Origin: Cohnella algarum
Lineage (GTDB): Bacteria > Bacillota > Bacilli > Paenibacillales > Paenibacillaceae
Length of the DNA: 64,000 bases
Assembly (NCBI RefSeq): GCF_016937515.1
Contig: NZ_JAFHKM010000002.1
Location: forward strand, 1,359,001-1,423,000
Reading direction: 5' to 3'
Under the pieces are notes generated by a model that worked only from the letters and a program-made list of their open reading frames with translations, was not told where the DNA came from and searched no databases. Shown here one piece after another: positions 25,620 to 34,618 of this stretch. The first letter of the stretch is position 1, and each line of letters starts with the position of its first letter. A program made the position numbers and the translations under genes.

Positions 25620-25957
25620 CATTCGGCACCGGGATGATCTTCCTTCCGGATGGCGGCTTGCGCCATGCGGACGATTTTCTCCAGGCCTTCGATATATTGA
25701 TGGAACATCTCCATGCCCTTCGCGGTCGGCTTGCACGTCGTCTTGGGACGCTTCCCGACAAACGCTTTGACGGCTTCGATGTAACCGGCTTCCTCCAGCA
25801 CGCGAATGTGGTTGCCGAGGTTGCCTTCGGTCAACCGAAGCTCGTCCCGCAGAAAGGTAAACTCGCATTCCCCATGCACGGCCAGCAGACTCATAATGCC
25901 CAGGCGGGCCTTGGCGTGAATCGTGTCGTCGATCGAGTCCAGAATGCCGTCGCTCAT
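25619..25957 (-). CDS. Winged-helix regulator (ArsR/MarR-like, YdaN/HTH_27 type)
   Basis: DNA-binding protein of 112 residues beginning SIDDTIHAKARLGIMSLLAV, with the recognition region LTEGNLGNHIRVLEEAGYI and wing KRPKTTCKPTAKG. This subgroup commonly sits in operons with small membrane proteins or ABC transporters. It overlaps the membrane-protein gene as ATGA and ends a four-gene operon with the ABC exporter at 26574-28237. It is the likely regulator of that operon. Confidence 0.8.
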   Translation of the reverse strand: MSDGILDSIDDTIHAKARLGIMSLLAVHGECEFTFLRDELRLTEGNLGNHIRVLEEAGYIEAVKAFVGKRPKTTCKPTAKGMEMFHQYIEGLEKIVRMAQAAIRKEDHPGAE

Positions 25958-26559
25958 CGAGCCTTCCCCCGGAGCAGCAGGACGAACCCCGTCGCCACCA
26001 GCGAACCCCCGCCGAGCAGCCCGAGAACGAGAAATTGATAGTCGAGCAGAAACGCCCGGGTCGCGATCGCCAGAACGATGAACCATAACCCGAGGACAAC
26101 CGTCCCCCTGCCGGTCAGCGGCCCCAGGGAAACGTAGGCGACGCCCACCAGCGACATCCATAGAAACGAAGCATGCTCCGCCCGGACGATTCCCGAAAAA
26201 AGCAGGAAGCTGCCCGTCAGGAACACGGCCAGGAACGGAAGCCAGAACATCCACCCGAAGGCGCCGACTTCGGATGCCGGCGAAGGCGAACGCCTTGCTT
26301 GCCGGATGCCGGTAACGGCGGTCAGCGCGCTGGCGGCGATCGCGCCGATGGCCCAGTACCAGTTCGGCCACACGGACATATCGAAATGCATGCCCACAAA
26401 GCCAAGCATGACATAAGTGCCCCAAATGAGCAGGTACGGCGGCGATTCGTCGACTTTGCGCTTGTTCCGGGAAATCAGTTCCTTGATGAATTCGATATCC
26501 TTCAACGCCTGCTGCGGCCCTTGGGTCGAGGGCGGTCGCCTGTCGCGGTTATCGGCCAA
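25954..26559 (-). CDS. Hypothetical membrane protein, regulator-associated
   Basis: Protein of 201 residues. A polar N-terminus (about 40 residues, ALKDIEFIKELISRNKRK) is followed by five or six hydrophobic helices. No catalytic motif is seen. Proteins of this layout are often paired with winged-helix regulators, possibly holding the regulator at the membrane. The start is TTG with AGGGAG nine bases upstream. Function unknown. Confidence 0.7.
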   Translation of the reverse strand: MADNRDRRPPSTQGPQQALKDIEFIKELISRNKRKVDESPPYLLIWGTYVMLGFVGMHFDMSVWPNWYWAIGAIAASALTAVTGIRQARRSPSPASEVGAFGWMFWLPFLAVFLTGSFLLFSGIVRAEHASFLWMSLVGVAYVSLGPLTGRGTVVLGLWFIVLAIATRAFLLDYQFLVLGLLGGGSLVATGFVLLLRGKAR

Positions 26560-26573
26560 CGCAAATCACTCCC

Positions 26574-27323
26574 TCATCTATTTTCCCAACGGAACAATAG
26601 AAAAGCAAGCGCCCATGCCAGCACGGCAAATCCGGCCAAAACCGACAGCCCCAGCGGAAACTCTCCCAGACTTTGACCGGCCCAGACGCCTTGCCCCATC
26701 TCGACGAGATATTTCATCGGCAGCGCCTTGCCGATCGCCTGCATCGCCTCGGGCAAAAACGCGACGGGCATGGCGACCCCGGACAGGAACATCATCGGAA
26801 AAAAGACGATCATCGCCAGGCCGCTGGCCGCACCGGCCGTCCGGGCCAGTCCCGACAACGCGAAACCGAGGCTGAAAAAGCCGAGACAGCCAAGCAGCAG
26901 CACCGCAAGCAACCCGCCCAGCGCCGCGAACGCGATTCGAATATCCCAGACGAGCTTCGCGATCAGCAGGATTTCCGCCGTTCCCGCCAGGACGAGAAAC
27001 AATCCCTGCACCGAATGGGAAGCCAAAATGGCGGAAACGGGCAGCGGCGTGGCGCGGTAGCGCCGGAGATTGCCTTTTTCCCGGTTGGTGACGATGTTGA
27101 TGTTCAGCGTAAAGACCGACACTGTCACGACATTCATGACGCACAAGGCCGCGACGTAGGACTCAATGTACCGGGTGCCCGCCACGACTCCCGGCTGATC
27201 GCCGTACATGGAACCGAAAATAAGCAGCATAAGCGGAGGGTAAATCAAAATCCAGAACAGCGTCATCCAGTCCCGAAAATAAAGCCGAAAATCAAATGCG
27301 ATCAAGCGCAAAGCCGCGTTCAT
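26574..27323 (-). CDS. ABC-2 type exporter permease
   Basis: Membrane subunit of 249 residues with six hydrophobic helices. It contains NIVTNREKGNLRRYRATPLP, the cytoplasmic loop typical of ABC-2 permeases, and FFPMMFLSGVAMPVAFLPEAM. It overlaps the ATPase gene as ATGA. Together they form an export pump for a drug, lipid or peptide not defined by sequence. Confidence 0.87.
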   Translation of the reverse strand: MNAALRLIAFDFRLYFRDWMTLFWILIYPPLMLLIFGSMYGDQPGVVAGTRYIESYVAALCVMNVVTVSVFTLNINIVTNREKGNLRRYRATPLPVSAILASHSVQGLFLVLAGTAEILLIAKLVWDIRIAFAALGGLLAVLLLGCLGFFSLGFALSGLARTAGAASGLAMIVFFPMMFLSGVAMPVAFLPEAMQAIGKALPMKYLVEMGQGVWAGQSLGEFPLGLSVLAGFAVLAWALAFLLFRWENR

Positions 27324-28237
27324 GCCGTCGCCTCCTTCTGCGTCGCTTCCATAAACACTTCGTTCATCGAGGCATCCTCCAGCTTCAGCCCGCTCACGAG
27401 CCAGCCCTGGCGATCGGCCAGGCGGTACAGATGCTGCAGGGCGACGTCCATATTGTCGGAGTGAAGCACGACCTGCTCCGCTTCCATCTCGACGCTCAAT
27501 ACGTGAGGCAGCGCCGCCAGTTCCTCCCGCGTCGCCATTCCGGCGTTGCGGCAGCGGATCCGCCGGGTCCGCCCGAGCTTCGCGATCAGGCCGGACGGCG
27601 TTTCCAGCGCCACCAGGCGGCCTTTGCTGATGATGGCGACCCGGTCGCAAAGCTGCTCGGCTTCCTCCATGTAGTGGGTCGTCACGACGATCGTGCGGCC
27701 TTCTCCCCGCAGTTCGCGAATCGTCGCCCACATCTCCTTCCGCGCGTTCGGGTCCAGTCCCATGCTCGGCTCGTCGAGAAACAAAATTTCCGGATCGTTG
27801 ATCAAGGCCAGCGCAAGCGCCACCCGCTGCTTCCATCCGCCGGAAAGGGACTTGATCATGGCGTTCCCCTTGTCCTGAAGCCCCGTCAGGCGGGCGATTT
27901 CCTCCGGATTGCGGGCGTTTTTGTAAAAGGACGCGAACAGCCGGAGAACTTCCTTCACCTTGGCCTTTTCGGGAAGGGTCGTCGCCTGGAACAGCACGCC
28001 GATCCGCTGCTTGATTTCCGCCGCTTCCTTGCGGATGTCTTTCCCGAGCACGAGCGCTTCGCCGCCATCGGCCGTTCTCAGTCCTTCCAAAATCTCGATC
28101 AGCGTCGTCTTGCCCGCTCCGTTCGGCCCGACGACGCCGAAAATTTCGCCCTTGTTCACCTGCATGGTGATGCCGTCGAGGGCGACGGTTTGGCCATATT
28201 GCTTGCGCAGTTGTTCAAGTTGAATGACAGGCTGCAT
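27320..28237 (-). CDS. ABC exporter ATP-binding protein
   Basis: ATPase of 305 residues in the DrrA/CcmA-like group. It shows Walker A GPNGAGKTT, signature SLSGGWKQRVALALALI, Walker B EILFLDEPSMGLDP and H-loop VVTTHYMEEAEQL. A C-terminal domain of about 90 residues is usual for drug-type exporters. The start at 28237 has GAGGAGG upstream. A longer frame adds 23 residues that lie across the operator. First gene of the operon. Confidence 0.88.
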   Translation of the reverse strand: MQPVIQLEQLRKQYGQTVALDGITMQVNKGEIFGVVGPNGAGKTTLIEILEGLRTADGGEALVLGKDIRKEAAEIKQRIGVLFQATTLPEKAKVKEVLRLFASFYKNARNPEEIARLTGLQDKGNAMIKSLSGGWKQRVALALALINDPEILFLDEPSMGLDPNARKEMWATIRELRGEGRTIVVTTHYMEEAEQLCDRVAIISKGRLVALETPSGLIAKLGRTRRIRCRNAGMATREELAALPHVLSVEMEAEQVVLHSDNMDVALQHLYRLADRQGWLVSGLKLEDASMNEVFMEATQKEATA

Positions 28238-28265
28238 TCGCGCTCCTCCTCGCATGTTCATGTTA

Positions 28266-28282
28266 ACTCTGTAATTCAGAGT
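28266..28282. promoter_or_regulatory. Probable operator of the ABC exporter operon
   Basis: ACTCTG-TAATT-CAGAGT, a perfect inverted repeat 29 bp upstream of the ATPase start. The winged-helix protein at the end of the operon is the natural candidate to bind it. Confidence 0.6.
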
Positions 28283-28383
28283 AATCTGATACACGGAGAA
28301 TTTCAACTAAATTTTGCCTAAAAAAAGAACCGCCGCCGCTGCGACAGTTCCGTTTCTCTGCTTTATTGCGCAAGTTCCGGCCT

Positions 28384-29511
28384 TTATCCGCCGGTTCTCC
28401 CCATTGCCCCCGCGGTTCGCCACCAAGCCGCCGTCGGAATATCCGATTCGCCGATCGCCAACGTTTGCCCGATTTTGGGCGTCAGGATCGCAACGCCGCG
28501 GGCTTTGGCCGCCTTGACCGCGCGTTCGGCCGGATCGGTCCAATGGTGCATCGCCAGCGTGAACGCCCCCCAATGCACCGGGATCATTCGCTTGCCCTTT
28601 ACATCCAGATGAGCCTGAACCGTCTCCTCCGGCAGCATGTGGATGGCCGCCCAGCGCTCGTCATACTGCCCGCATTCCATAAGCGTGAGGTCGAACGGCC
28701 CGTACTTGTCCCCGATTTCCGCAAAATGCGGCCCGTACCCGCTGTCGCCGCTGAAAAACACGCGGGCTTCCGGAGCGCGGACGATCCAGGAGCACCACAA
28801 CGTGGAATTGCGGTTGGTCAGCCCTCTGCCGGAAAAATGACGGGCGGGCGCGCTGGTCAGAACGAGACCTTGGAACTCGGTTTCCTCCCACCAGTCGTGC
28901 TCTTTGATTTTGTTCGGTTCGACGCCCCAGCGCTCCAGGTGGGCGCCGACGCCGAGCGGCACGAAAAACCGGCCGACCCTGTCCTTGATTTTTTTGATCG
29001 ATCCGTAGTCCAGGTGATCGTAGTGGTCGTGCGAAATGACGACCGCGTCGACTGCCGGAATCCGGTCGATCTCGATCGGCCGGCCGTACCGCTTTCCGCC
29101 GAACGCGGGGACGGGGGAGGGCGCGTTCCCCAGCATCGGGTCGAACAGCAGCGTGCTTCCGTGAATCCGCAGCATAAACGCCGAGTGGCCGAACCAGGTG
29201 ACTTGAAGCGGGTCGGCTTCGGGAGCGTCAAGCCCGTCGAGAGGCTCGGACGCAAGCTCGTTTTCCGGCCTGCGGCCGGAATTTCCTTTGATCTGCTCGA
29301 CCAGCAAGCCCGCCATCGTCTTCGGGCTCATCTTCATCGAGGTGGGGACGGGATTGTTGAACTTGCCGCCGGAGAAATTCCCGGAATTTCGGATTCTGCG
29401 CTTCTGTTCCGGGGACGGCGTTCCTCCGAAAGCCGGATATGTCTTCATAAAAAGGAAAACGAGCATTAGAACGGCCAGTACAACGAATAAAACCGTAAGC
29501 CAAAACGTCAT
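28384..29511 (-). CDS. Membrane-anchored metallo-beta-lactamase-fold hydrolase
   Basis: Protein of 375 residues. An N-terminal hydrophobic helix (WLTVLFVVLAVLMLVFLFM) precedes an MBL domain with WFGHSAFMLRIHG, the metal motif ISHDHYDHLDY, PARHFSGRG, FFSGDSGYGPHF and IPVHWGAF. This is the UlaG/NAPE-PLD-like branch, which includes phosphodiesterases and phospholipase-D-type enzymes. GAGG precedes the ATG. The substrate is not predictable. A single gene with no evident partner. Confidence 0.82.
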   Translation of the reverse strand: MTFWLTVLFVVLAVLMLVFLFMKTYPAFGGTPSPEQKRRIRNSGNFSGGKFNNPVPTSMKMSPKTMAGLLVEQIKGNSGRRPENELASEPLDGLDAPEADPLQVTWFGHSAFMLRIHGSTLLFDPMLGNAPSPVPAFGGKRYGRPIEIDRIPAVDAVVISHDHYDHLDYGSIKKIKDRVGRFFVPLGVGAHLERWGVEPNKIKEHDWWEETEFQGLVLTSAPARHFSGRGLTNRNSTLWCSWIVRAPEARVFFSGDSGYGPHFAEIGDKYGPFDLTLMECGQYDERWAAIHMLPEETVQAHLDVKGKRMIPVHWGAFTLAMHHWTDPAERAVKAAKARGVAILTPKIGQTLAIGESDIPTAAWWRTAGAMGRTGG

Positions 29512-29648
29512 GGTGTCCTCCGCCTCCAGGCAATCGGTGTTTTTGCTTTCATTGTAATCTCCCGGAGCGGAGAAGTCTAAGGCAAGACGCTTCGGCTCCT
29601 TCGGGCGCAGCGAAGCTTGGCGTTGCGGCGCCGTCGGCGAAATCGGCT

Positions 29649-30626
29649 TCAGCCTTCCTCGAGCCGCAGCTCTTTGCGGATAAACTCCAGCATCAGACGA
29701 TTGTGGCCGGGGACGACGGCATGGCCCGTGAACGGATAGACGCGGATTTCCTTGCGGCTCGGAATCCGGTTGTAGGCAGCGAAAATCGTCTCCGGCATGC
29801 ACACCGTGTCCTTCAGGCCGACGGACACCATCACCGGAATGCGGATGCGGCCGGCCAAGTTGACCATGTCGAAATAGCTGAGCGTATCCAGCACCTGCTC
29901 CAGCTTGTCGGGAAAGCGGGCCACGAAATCGGCCGCTTCCGTCAGCGAGCCCGTCGAGTTGAGCAAGCCGAAGTCCATCTGGCACATGTTCGGGATGTTC
30001 GCGATCGCGACCGCCGGCTTGTCGCTCAGCGCCGACGCGATCAGCACGAGCCCGCCGCCTTGGCTCGTCCCGGCGACGGCAATGCGCGAACGGTCGATTT
30101 CGGGCTGCTCGCTCGCCCAATCGATCGCCTTCAGGCTGTCGATCGCAAGCGCGCGATAGTAGCAATTTTCCTTGTTCGTAATTCCTTGCGTAATCCACCC
30201 TTTGGTCATTCCATACGTCTGCGGAAGCAAATTGCCCGTCTCCCCGCCTTGGCCGCGGACGTCGACCGAAAAGACGGCGAGCCCCATCAGCAGCCATTGG
30301 CTGTAATCCTCGGGGAACCCGCTGCCGCCGGAGTAGCCGTGAAAGACGACCACGCACGGCAAATTCCGCTGCGGCGCGAACTTCGGCAGCAGGTACCAGC
30401 CGTGGATGAGCGTCTCGTCATAGCCCTCGTACGTCACCCTGTAAGCGTCAACAAATTTCAGCGGGGAGTCCCGCTTTTCCCGCTGGCCGTTCAGCGGTTT
30501 CGGGCCGAACTCGGCCAGCGTCCGCTCCCAAAATTCGTTCAAGTCTGCGCGCGCGGTCGATGGCGGATCGGCTTGCATCAGCTCGTCAATGCGCCGTTGA
30601 ATCGCGTTCGGATACGTCGTCGTCAA
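29649..30626 (-). CDS. Acetyl xylan esterase / cephalosporin-C deacetylase (CE7-like)
   Basis: Serine esterase of 325 residues removing acetyl groups from sugars or cephalosporin C. Triad: Ser in AVAGTSQGGGLVLIA, Asp in VGLKDTVCMPE and His in FTGHAVVPGH. VFHGYSGG supplies the oxyanion and VDVRGQGGETG is a CE7 hallmark. No signal peptide, as usual for the cytoplasmic CE7 enzymes. The start is TTG with GAGGGGG upstream. Confidence 0.87.
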   Translation of the reverse strand: MTTTYPNAIQRRIDELMQADPPSTARADLNEFWERTLAEFGPKPLNGQREKRDSPLKFVDAYRVTYEGYDETLIHGWYLLPKFAPQRNLPCVVVFHGYSGGSGFPEDYSQWLLMGLAVFSVDVRGQGGETGNLLPQTYGMTKGWITQGITNKENCYYRALAIDSLKAIDWASEQPEIDRSRIAVAGTSQGGGLVLIASALSDKPAVAIANIPNMCQMDFGLLNSTGSLTEAADFVARFPDKLEQVLDTLSYFDMVNLAGRIRIPVMVSVGLKDTVCMPETIFAAYNRIPSRKEIRVYPFTGHAVVPGHNRLMLEFIRKELRLEEG

Positions 30627-30808
30627 CGTTTTGCCCCCTCGTTTCGCGGGCTGCGGGCTTTGCCGCGCCCTTCGCCCTCCGGTCGTGCCGCATGCGGGTT
30701 GCGCCCTTCCGGCACGGCCGGTTCCATTTTGTACACATTATACCAGACGATCTGATGGCGGGGGCCATTTTCGCGTGTTTTCTTTGCTTCAAACTGGGAG
30801 CGGCTTGC

Positions 30809-31297
30809 TTAACCCCCGGCTACGGGAATCCAGATCGCGAACTCCGGGTCCGGATCGTCGGGATCCTGGGCAAGCGGGTACTCTTCGCAATGCGTGAGGC
30901 TTCCCTCAAGAACGGACAACCCCTGCTGTTCGATCCATCGATACAGGTTCCGGTACGTAGCGTCGATGCTTTGTCCTTTTCGGTGCGCGGTTGCCGCATA
31001 GGTCAAAGCCGGCACGTCGACCCGCGCCATCCCGTCCGGCGTCGCTCCGCGACCGTCGACCCGAACCGCCGCGTAATGGACGAAAGAAGAAGCGTCCGGA
31101 CCCGCATGATACGAAAGCCCCAACAAAATGCCGTCGTCCGTCCGGCCTTCGATTTCCGCCAGCCTGCTTGCCAAATTCCGCTGAACGGCCCGGATCCCGC
31201 CCGCGCCGGCTTCGGCGAACGTCCCTTCCCAGCGCATGCCTACCGCGGCAAACGCGGGCCGAGCAATGACTTCGATTCGTTCTTCCCTTCGTTCCAT
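30809..31297 (-). CDS. GyrI-like / effector-binding domain protein
   Basis: Protein of 162 residues with the SOUL/GyrI-like small-molecule-binding fold (FAAVGMRWEGTFAEAG, LGLSYHAGPDASSFVHYAAV, EQQGLSVLEGSLTHCEEYP). There is no DNA-binding domain. Such stand-alone modules bind hydrophobic ligands or act as gyrase-inhibitor relatives. GGAGG precedes the chosen ATG. Function unproven. Confidence 0.75.
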   Translation of the reverse strand: MERREERIEVIARPAFAAVGMRWEGTFAEAGAGGIRAVQRNLASRLAEIEGRTDDGILLGLSYHAGPDASSFVHYAAVRVDGRGATPDGMARVDVPALTYAATAHRKGQSIDATYRNLYRWIEQQGLSVLEGSLTHCEEYPLAQDPDDPDPEFAIWIPVAGG

Positions 31298-31352
31298 GGT
31301 TTCGCCTCCATTTTCGCATGCCGCCCCGTTCTTCAAGAGGCGCCTTTTCCTA

Positions 31353-31946
31353 TTACGAGGCGGAACCGGAAAGAGTTTCCTTTTCCGGACGGGCGTATAC
31401 GTACACTTTCGTCCGCTGCGGATCGCCGCAAACGACGACCCGCTCGGGCTGCCAGCCGGGCAGCGCGAAGCAGACGCTGACGACGCGGGCTCCCGGCGAC
31501 AGGCGGCTGCGGAAAATTGCGTCGAGACGCTTCATCGCGCCGGGATGCAAATAGCAGACAACGACGTCCGCCGTCTCGTACCGATAACGGTACAGATCCC
31601 CCTTCTCGAACGAAACGGGGCCGTTCGCGCGCCGATTCAAGCGAGCCGTCAGCCGCGACGCGAGCAGCGGCACGGTCGAATTTTCGATCCCCGTCACCGT
31701 TCGGACGGGGCAGTGCCTGGCCAAATGAAAGGCCAGCGTCCCCCAGCCCGCCCCCGCGTCGACGACGGCTACGGCGTCCTTCCGCATGCTGGCGATTCGT
31801 CCGATTTCGGCAGCTACCGCCCTGCGAACAGGAGCGGACGAAGGCATCGGAGAAATGCCGTTTTTCCAGCTAGCGAGCACGATCGACAGCGCCCCCGCCA
31901 AAGCCGCCGCAATCGCGATTACGGACAACATCACTTCGAGCGTCAT
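31353..31946 (-). CDS. Class I SAM-dependent methyltransferase, membrane-tethered
   Basis: Protein of 197 residues. An N-terminal hydrophobic helix (VMLSVIAIAAALAGALSIVL) is followed by a Rossmann methyltransferase domain with motif I VVDAGAGWGTLAFHLA, the acidic loop VTGIENSTVP and motif IV region TADVVVCYLHPGAM. Substrate unknown. It begins 3 bp after the hypothetical gene at 31950 and is probably co-transcribed with it. Confidence 0.8.
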   Translation of the reverse strand: MTLEVMLSVIAIAAALAGALSIVLASWKNGISPMPSSAPVRRAVAAEIGRIASMRKDAVAVVDAGAGWGTLAFHLARHCPVRTVTGIENSTVPLLASRLTARLNRRANGPVSFEKGDLYRYRYETADVVVCYLHPGAMKRLDAIFRSRLSPGARVVSVCFALPGWQPERVVVCGDPQRTKVYVYARPEKETLSGSAS

Positions 31947-31949
31947 GCC

Positions 31950-32471
31950 TTACGCGCCCGATCTCGCCCCGAGCCGTTCGTACAGGGCGTCCCGCTCCCG
32001 GGCGGCCCATTCGTGATCGGGGCGTTCCTCCAGCAGGTACAACAGCTGATCGTGAAAATCGTGGATCGAGAAGCCTTCCGGCAAATCCGCGAACAACGTC
32101 TCGAAATCGTATTTCGGCAGCTCCACCAGCCCGTCCCCCGCCCGCTCGAGCCAGCGCATCCAGTCGCCGATCGAAAGCGACCCCGCGCGCCATAAATCCG
32201 CCTGCAAAGCCAGGCAGTCCTGCAGCAGCTCGTATTCCGCCTCGCCGGACCAACGCCGGCAAGCCCGAACGGCCAAATCGTACAGCTTTCCGGCGGCATC
32301 CCGAGCCTCGTCGGCCAATTCGATTTGCAATCCGGCGGCGAAATCGTCCGCCTCGATCGTGTCCCCGTTATCGTACAGCAACGGCGCGTATGCCAGCTGG
32401 CTCACGATTTCGTTCAACGTATCGACATCGAGCTTTTGGGCCAAAAACGCCGCCGCGAGTTCGTACCGCAT
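31950..32471 (-). CDS. Hypothetical protein, acidic and helical
   Basis: Unrecognised protein of 173 residues, rich in Asp, Glu and Leu and predicted mainly helical (LNEIVSQLAYAPLLYDNGD, CLALQADLWRAGSLSIGDWM). No signal peptide, membrane helix or catalytic motif is visible. It sits 19 bp after the polysaccharide deacetylase gene and 3 bp before the methyltransferase gene, so the three may be one transcript. Confidence 0.65.
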   Translation of the reverse strand: MRYELAAAFLAQKLDVDTLNEIVSQLAYAPLLYDNGDTIEADDFAAGLQIELADEARDAAGKLYDLAVRACRRWSGEAEYELLQDCLALQADLWRAGSLSIGDWMRWLERAGDGLVELPKYDFETLFADLPEGFSIHDFHDQLLYLLEERPDHEWAARERDALYERLGARSGA

Positions 32472-32490
32472 GTATCCAATCTCTCCCGTC

Positions 32491-33615
32491 TCACCTGTGA
32501 TCCTGCCAAAAATTCAACGGCACCATACTATCTTCGATCCGCAAAAAGGCATATCCTTCCGCCTCGAGCGTTTCCAGAATCCGCGGCAGCGCGGAAATCG
32601 TCGTCTTCCGGTCGTGAAGCAGCACGACCGGGGCCGTTCCCTGGCGCTTGAGCTCCCGGACATCCTCTTTTATTTTTTTCAACAGCCCGTCCGTGTCCCC
32701 CTTGTATTTCCAATCGACCGTGTCGAGATTCCAATCCCACAGGCGATAGCCCGCCGCGGCCGTCGCGTCCCGATAGTCTTTCGTAAAATAAGGCTTGCTG
32801 CCATACGGGACCCGAATCAGGCTCGAGGTCACGTTCGCCGCCTTTTTCAGCCTTTCGTTCGCCTCGTTCATTTCGTCCAGCGACGCCTGCGGCCTTTCGT
32901 AGAACCGCTTTCTGTCGTGGGTCATCCCGTGCAAGCCGACCCGATGTCCTTCTTCCACCATCCGCTCGACCGCTTCGGGATACTTCGCGACCGCCGGCCC
33001 GAGCACGAAAAACGTCGCCTTCGCGCCATGGGCTTCCAGGACGTCGAGCAATTCCATCGTATGGGAGGTGGGACCGTCGTCGAACGTCAAATAGAGCGGC
33101 AGCTTATTTTCCCCGGCTCCCCGCCCGGTTTCGGCCTTCGCCTGCCGCAAAAACGCGTCGTCGTCAAGCGCAGCTTCCCGATCGCTCAGACGGATCGCCG
33201 GCAGCTCCGGATACGTTTTCATCTGATACTCGAAATATGCGGTCAAAAATTCGAGCGGAACGAGCAGCCGGCCGTCGCGCGCGAACAGCCAAAGCTCCGT
33301 TTCCCGCCCGTCCGGTTCCACGGCCACGTTTTTCTTCACGAACAGCGAGACGGATTTCCCCCGGCCCGACAGGCGAACCTCCTCGCCCTCCACCTCGATG
33401 CTCAATTTCATCGCGTCCGCCATCTTCCTCACCGGCACGAATAAAATCCCGTCGCGCGTCTCGGGAAACGCGTCCGCAAACGAAATCCCCGAATCGTTCA
33501 CGGCTATGTACGGCGGCAGACCGGATAGGCCGGATTCGGCCGCCGCGTCGTCGCGAAGCATAAAAACGGAAACGAGAATAAGGGCAACGGTCAAAAAAAC
33601 GAGCTTGGCACGCAC
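32491..33615 (-). CDS. Polysaccharide deacetylase with N-terminal stalk domain
   Basis: Membrane-anchored or secreted protein of 374 residues. A signal-anchor (AKLVFLTVALILVSVFML) is followed by a copper-amine-oxidase-N-like beta domain (about 60-150, GILFVPVRKMADAMKLSIEV). A NodB domain (about 185-374) then shows motif 1 LTFDDGPTSHT, motif 2 HRVGLHGMTHD and motif 3 RVPYGSKPYF. It probably removes acetyl groups from peptidoglycan or a wall polymer. Motif 2 has LHGMTHD in place of the commoner HSxxH with Ser. Start GTG with AGGAG 11 bases upstream. An earlier GTG lies 9 bp before. Confidence 0.85.
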   Translation of the reverse strand: MRAKLVFLTVALILVSVFMLRDDAAAESGLSGLPPYIAVNDSGISFADAFPETRDGILFVPVRKMADAMKLSIEVEGEEVRLSGRGKSVSLFVKKNVAVEPDGRETELWLFARDGRLLVPLEFLTAYFEYQMKTYPELPAIRLSDREAALDDDAFLRQAKAETGRGAGENKLPLYLTFDDGPTSHTMELLDVLEAHGAKATFFVLGPAVAKYPEAVERMVEEGHRVGLHGMTHDRKRFYERPQASLDEMNEANERLKKAANVTSSLIRVPYGSKPYFTKDYRDATAAAGYRLWDWNLDTVDWKYKGDTDGLLKKIKEDVRELKRQGTAPVVLLHDRKTTISALPRILETLEAEGYAFLRIEDSMVPLNFWQDHR

Positions 33616-33910
33616 CTCGAGCACCACTCCTCGCCGCCAGGGCAGGCTGTCGTTTACGAAAAGCCTATCATTTTTCCATAGAAGAAGGAATAAGAGATTG
33701 TGTCGATCGATAGGAACCATTACCGAATAAAAAAGCCGCTTAAACCGCGGTTTTACGGTCAATAACGACGGGAAATCCGTTCGGTCGCCAGGTTTCCCGT
33801 CGCTGAAGAATACGCCTGACGGCATCCTTGGAAAGACAGGACTCCCGGGGATCGTAAATGGTGGAGATTTAGGGCGGAATGTCGCGAGAGGCGCATGCGC
33901 ACAGCCGGGG
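33616..33910. other. Intergenic stretch upstream of the deacetylase
   Basis: Holds the deacetylase leader, with AT-rich DNA near 33655-33720, and an imperfect GCCGC/GCGGT stem around 33730-33755. No gene, clear promoter pair or repeat is seen before the tandem array begins at 33911. Confidence 0.4.
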
Positions 33911-34290
33911 GAGATGAGTCCCCATGACTCAACTGGAGCGTTCGCGGGCGGGTGGAAGCTGTCAGATGAGCAATATTTACTCAAGTGCGTGCGGCTGGGT
34001 GCGTTTGGCGGGGGGAGATGAGTCGTCATGACTCAACTGGAGCGTTCGCGGGCGGGGGAAGCTGTCAGATGAGCAATATTTACTCAAGTGCGTGCGGCTG
34101 GGTGCGTTTGGCGGGGGGAGATGAGTCGTCATGACTCAACCGGAGCGTTCGCGGGCGGGGGAAGCTGTCAGATGAGCAATATTTACTCAAGTGCGTGCGG
34201 CTGGGTGCGTTTGGCGGGGGGAGATGAGTCGTCATGACTCAACCGGAGCGTTCGCGGGCGGGCGGAGGCGGCGAGATGAGTCATGGCTTC
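33911..34290. repeat. Tandem array of 103-bp units
   Basis: GAGATGAGTC recurs at 33911, 34015, 34118 and 34221, giving spacings of 104, 103 and 103 bp. Each unit carries TGAGTC-N5-GACTCA (a perfect inverted repeat), a G-rich stretch and a TATTTACTCA block. Units are over 90% identical, suggesting recent amplification. A related array lies near 54.2 kb. Confidence 0.9.
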
Positions 34291-34361
34291 TCAACTGCGT
34301 ATGGCTGTAACGCGCCTTGCCCCCAAGCTTGCATGGACACATTCGCACGGGAAAGAAATTA

Positions 34362-34390
34362 AAAGACTGCCGACCTTTTCGGCAGTCTTT
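34362..34390. terminator. Strong bidirectional hairpin
   Basis: AAAGACTGCCG pairs with CGGCAGTCTTT around a 7-base loop, with A and T tracts on either side. It lies between the 103-bp array and the 59-bp repeats and could end hsp20 transcription. Confidence 0.7.
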
Positions 34391-34596
34391 CGCCATCCGG
34401 CGGCGTTCGCCGCATGCGGCGGGTTAGGTGATGCGCACGGCGAGTCTTTCGTCGTCCGGCGACGTTCGCCGCATGCGGCGGGTTAGGTGATGCGCGCGGC
34501 GAGTCTTTTGTCGTCCGGCGGCGTTCGCCGCATGCGGCGGTTCGGAGACGCACGGCGAAGGTCTTTCGCCTTCGACGCATTGCGCCGCATGCGACA
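34384..34596. repeat. GC-rich tandem repeat, 59-bp unit
   Basis: AGTCTTTCG starts at 34384, 34443 and 34502, with a partial fourth copy from about 34560. Each unit contains CGTTCGCCGCATGCGGCG, a strong hairpin. It lies just downstream of hsp20 (minus strand) and may form stacked 3' stem-loops. Confidence 0.85.
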
Positions 34597-34618
34597 AGAG
34601 GCGCAACGCGCCTGCGAG

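Noticed and set aside
26653..28321. Plus-strand frames opposite the ABC exporter genes
   Set aside because: Antisense shadows of clearly conserved ABC permease and ATPase genes.
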